Shown here: positions 13,601 to 15,129 of the stretch, in pieces
How the letters are laid out: each line of letters begins with the position of its first letter
Position numbering within the stretch: position 1 is the first letter of the stretch
Origin: Candidatus Nitrosopumilus sp.
GTDB lineage: Archaea; Thermoproteota; Nitrososphaeria; Nitrososphaerales; Nitrosopumilaceae
Assembly: GCA_013203245.1 (NCBI GenBank)
Contig: JABMOR010000118.1
Coordinates: 1-15,129, forward strand
Direction: 5' to 3'
DNA length: 15,129 nucleotides
Translations under genes and position numbers: made by a program
The notes under the pieces: generated by a model
Told to the model about the DNA's origin: nothing
Seen by the model: only the letters and a program-made list of their open reading frames with translations
The model's database searches: none

Positions 13601-13620
13601 TTGATTCAAGCTGGAATCAA
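13601..13620. promoter_or_regulatory. 20-bp near-perfect palindrome with GATTC half-sites
   Basis: TTGATTCAAGCTGGAATCAA is symmetric around AGCT except for one base pair. It lies 99 nt upstream of the DUF6659-like gene start and 158 nt upstream of the zinc-finger gene. It uses the same GATTC/GAATC halves as the palindrome at 13653, in the opposite order. Confidence 0.5.
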
Positions 13621-13652
13621 AACCCGAAAGTGCTGATTCAGACATACTTTGA

Positions 13653-13670
13653 TGAATCCACGTGGATTCA
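13653..13670. promoter_or_regulatory. 18-bp perfect palindrome, possible regulator site
   Basis: TGAATCCACGTGGATTCA is fully symmetric. Its right part, CACGTGGATTCA, occurs again at 14000-14011 on the other side of the zinc-finger gene. A short hairpin ACGCA-GATA-TGCGT lies further on at about 13694-13707. The element lies 108 nt before the ATG at 13778. Confidence 0.55.
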
Positions 13671-13777
13671 GCCACCAAATTAGGGATGGAAATGGACGCA
13701 GATATGCGTGAAAATAGATTTTAAAAAATGAATGTATGTAATGTAGGAATTATCTTTAGTAATAGAGGATACTAAGT

Positions 13778-13978
13778 ATGGTAGATGTAGATGTAGATAG
13801 TGTAAGGAAACTAAAATGTGATAAATGTGGCTCGAGGTTCAAATATCCTGAAAGACTAGAAAAGCATAAGGAAATTGCACATAACAAGAAAAAAGAAAAA
13901 TGCAGAGCTTGTGGTACTGAATTTCATTCTACGGAAAACCTAAGAAAACATAAAAAAGTTTGCAAGGAAAGAATGTAA
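13778..13978 (+). CDS. Two-zinc-finger protein, 66 aa
   Basis: After an acidic start (MVDVDVDSVR) come two classical fingers. Finger 1 is KCDKCGSRFKYPERLEKHKEI with Cys14, Cys17, His30 and His35 (C-x2-C-x12-H-x4-H). Finger 2 is KCRACGTEFHSTENLRKHKK with Cys42, Cys45, His58 and Cys62 (a C2HC form). The basic residues at the recognition-helix positions suggest DNA or RNA binding, so a small transcription regulator is likely. TTATCTTT (about 13749-13756) is centred about 25 nt before the ATG. The gene sits between strong GATTC palindromes at 13601 and 13653 and a half copy at 14000, which may be its own binding sites. That link is inference. Confidence 0.85.
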   Translation: MVDVDVDSVRKLKCDKCGSRFKYPERLEKHKEIAHNKKKEKCRACGTEFHSTENLRKHKKVCKERM

Positions 13979-13999
13979 GGCTGCAATAGGGCTTTACTA

Positions 14000-14011
14000 C
14001 ACGTGGATTCA
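14000..14011. repeat. Half copy of the 13653 palindrome
   Basis: CACGTGGATTCA is identical to 13659-13670, and AAAT follows at the same distance in both copies. Together the two copies flank the zinc-finger gene as 12-bp direct repeats 341 bp apart. Confidence 0.5.
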
Positions 14012-14035
14012 CCTGCTAAATCGTATAGATGAATA

Positions 14036-14059
14036 ATTCTAAACTATAATTTGCTTAAG
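14036..14059 (+). promoter_or_regulatory. Plus-strand partial copy of the Y-Z composite
   Basis: ATTCTAAACT (14036-14045), seven bases, then GCTTAAG (14053-14059). The same two cores with the same seven-base spacing lie on the minus strand at 7251-7274. It precedes the secreted repeat protein, whose ATG at 14149 has a nearer TATA box, so it may be an upstream element. Chance is possible, since each core is short. Confidence 0.35.
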
Positions 14060-14148
14060 ATTTAAAATTTAAAAAAAATTCCATATTGGAACTAATTATT
14101 TTAAAAATTCGCCATGGTGCTAATAAATAAAAAGATATAACTAAAAAT

Positions 14149-14721
14149 ATGAAAGTTTTAGTTTTTGTGATATGTACTCTACTTCTACCAATTGCGTTTA
14201 TTCCTACGATATCTGCACATGAACCAAATTTTGAAGAAGATTATAAAACGTCAGAAAACATTTTAAAATTATGTCATTTTTTTTATGAAGAATATTTGTT
14301 AATCGATTCAGAAAACTTTAAGGATCATCACAAACTTTTTCTAAATGCTAAAATTTGTCCCATTTTGTATGATAATATTGCATGGAGCAGTCAACACCCT
14401 CAAAAAGATCTTGTATTGATTTTTGAAATTGAAAAGAAACTGGGTGAAAATGCAAATTATTTAAAAGAAAAACATGTGGGGGATCCCAGTTTAATTCCAA
14501 AATGGTTTAAAAATAAAGCAAATTTATGGATTGAATGGGAAATTAAAGACAAAGAATTTTTGAAAGCAATAGAAGAATATACAGATTTAAATTTAATCAG
14601 TAAATCAGATCAGAACTCAATCCCCAAATGGTTTAAACAAACCACAAAATGGTATTTAGATGAAACTGTTTCTGAGAAAGAATTTATGAACTCGATCAAA
14701 TATTTGGTAAAATCACACTAA
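14149..14721 (+). CDS. Secreted protein with two IPxWFK repeats, 190 aa
   Basis: A signal peptide (1-23, cut likely after ISA) leads to a helical domain (about 25-110) with Cys42 and Cys70, which may be bonded. Two repeats follow. Repeat 1 (116-151) begins LIPKWFKNKANLWIEWEIKD and repeat 2 (158-190) begins IPKWFKQTTKWYLDETVSEK; both go on with EF and a YL- or YT-type helix end. Modules of the form IPxWFKxxAxWW..G.I.D.eF...I.YLI are very common in secreted thaumarchaeal proteins, often next to proteases or copper proteins; their role is not known to me. Repeat 2 ends the protein without the usual II/IP tail. AATAAATAAAAAG (14122-14134) gives a start near the ATG. Confidence 0.85.
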   Translation: MKVLVFVICTLLLPIAFIPTISAHEPNFEEDYKTSENILKLCHFFYEEYLLIDSENFKDHHKLFLNAKICPILYDNIAWSSQHPQKDLVLIFEIEKKLGENANYLKEKHVGDPSLIPKWFKNKANLWIEWEIKDKEFLKAIEEYTDLNLISKSDQNSIPKWFKQTTKWYLDETVSEKEFMNSIKYLVKSH

Positions 14722-14740
14722 AGAATATGTTGATAGTTAA

Positions 14741-14911
14741 GGCTGGGCAAATGCAGTTCCAACAGATACAGTTACCTTTTTAGGGATAAAAGTAGATTCA
14801 GATAGACGTAAAATCATTCTCGGATACTATTTCCTGTCCATTACTTCAAATAACTTTGACACTATATCCCAAGGAGTAACTATTTGTACATTTGAAATTG
14901 CTTGTGGATGA
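14741..14911 (+). pseudogene. Start-less coding-like frame, about 56 codons
   Basis: After a TAA at 14738, a frame stays open to TGA at 14909 and reads WANAVPTDTVTFLGIKVDSD, then RRKIILGYYFLSITSNNFDT and further. It has ordinary codon use and a protein-like hydrophobic pattern but no ATG, GTG or TTG. A short frame with an ATG at 14727 could join it if one base were changed. It could be the remnant of an envelope gene or a chance open frame. It ends 8 nt before the stop of the convergent 49-aa gene. Confidence 0.25.
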
Positions 14912-14918
14912 TTTTCTA

Positions 14919-15068
14919 TCACCATTCATCATCTTGAAAGATCCAAGTCAATCCCACCATATCTAATGCATAAACAGTAGTTGAAATTGGATTTTTGACC
15001 TCATGTTCTTCCAGAGAAAATAACTGATCAGGATTTTTGCCATGTTTGTATTGAATTATTGTTGACAT
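14919..15068 (-). CDS. Small hypothetical protein, 49 aa
   Basis: The product starts MSTIIQYKHGKNPDQLFSLE and ends with MVGLTWIFQDDEW. It is acidic, without Cys, signal or membrane segment, and reads like a compact strand-helix peptide. I know no family. GTTTTAAGT on the minus strand (15089-15097) is centred about 25 nt before the ATG at 15068, the same leaderless spacing as the larger genes. Good codon use and the box make it a likely real gene. The rest of the window to 15129 is its upstream region and shows nothing else. Confidence 0.6.
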   Translation of the reverse strand: MSTIIQYKHGKNPDQLFSLEEHEVKNPISTTVYALDMVGLTWIFQDDEW

Positions 15069-15129
15069 GTTATGTAATTACCAAATTTACTTAAAACCCT
15101 AATGAACAAATCATCCATGCAAATCATCA

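Noticed and set aside
13601..13707. CRISPR array
   Set aside because: The repeats are palindromes of differing sequence and spacing, with no regular repeat-spacer pattern and no cas gene.
1..15129. tRNA or rRNA genes
   Set aside because: No cloverleaf, CCA-type end or conserved rRNA sequence was seen on either strand by eye.

Overview
The window looks like a piece of an AT-rich ammonia-oxidising archaeon of the Nitrosopumilus group (Nitrososphaerota/Thaumarchaeota). The reasons are an archaeal EF-2 with the diphthamide loop, a PEFG-CTERM surface protein, MEDS-domain proteins, two proteins that resemble the thaumarchaeal DUF6659 family, and a secreted protein with IPxWFK-type repeats. Archaeal TATA-like boxes sit about 26 nt upstream of many start codons, so most messages are probably leaderless. 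Family names come from memory of motifs; no database was searched.

Layout. Positions 1-4178 hold housekeeping and conserved genes: an unknown 113-aa protein, EF-2 on the minus strand, then a divergent MqnD-like enzyme and a small unknown protein. Positions 4179-4896 look empty at first but hold three very small minus-strand genes: a charged 50-aa protein, a 42-aa membrane protein and a 35-aa cysteine-rich protein. Positions 4897-9646 form a signalling region on the minus strand. It has a MEDS protein, a second MEDS protein fused to an N-terminal NitrOD5-like domain but broken by a one-base frameshift, a stand-alone response regulator, a small zinc protein and a membrane histidine kinase. Positions 9801-11205 hold a broken small His-rich gene, a zinc-ribbon/DUF6659-like protein, an antisense-overlapping gene pair and a 36-aa zinc ribbon. 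Positions 11560-13502 hold envelope genes (a one-helix protein, a cupredoxin-like protein without the usual copper ligands, a PEFG-CTERM protein) and a second DUF6659-like protein. Positions 13601-15129 hold strong palindromes around a two-zinc-finger gene, a secreted repeat protein, a start-less coding-like frame and a 49-aa gene.

Most unusual. An 18-nt sequence (core GCTTAAGTTC on the minus strand) recurs with at most one mismatch at 4687, 4850 and 7246, and a diverged copy lies at 4446. Three copies sit at roughly promoter distance upstream of very short minus-strand reading frames. Some copies are paired with a second repeat, the 14-mer AGTTTAGAATCTAA (4464, 7265, 10550), and a further weaker pair with exactly the same spacing lies on the plus strand at 14036. 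A third 18-nt repeat lies at 10521 and 11374. Together they suggest a shared promoter/operator system for microproteins, and this is an inference from sequence only. Two one-base frameshifts in A/T-rich tracts (5998-6002 and about 9838) could be assembly errors or real decay.
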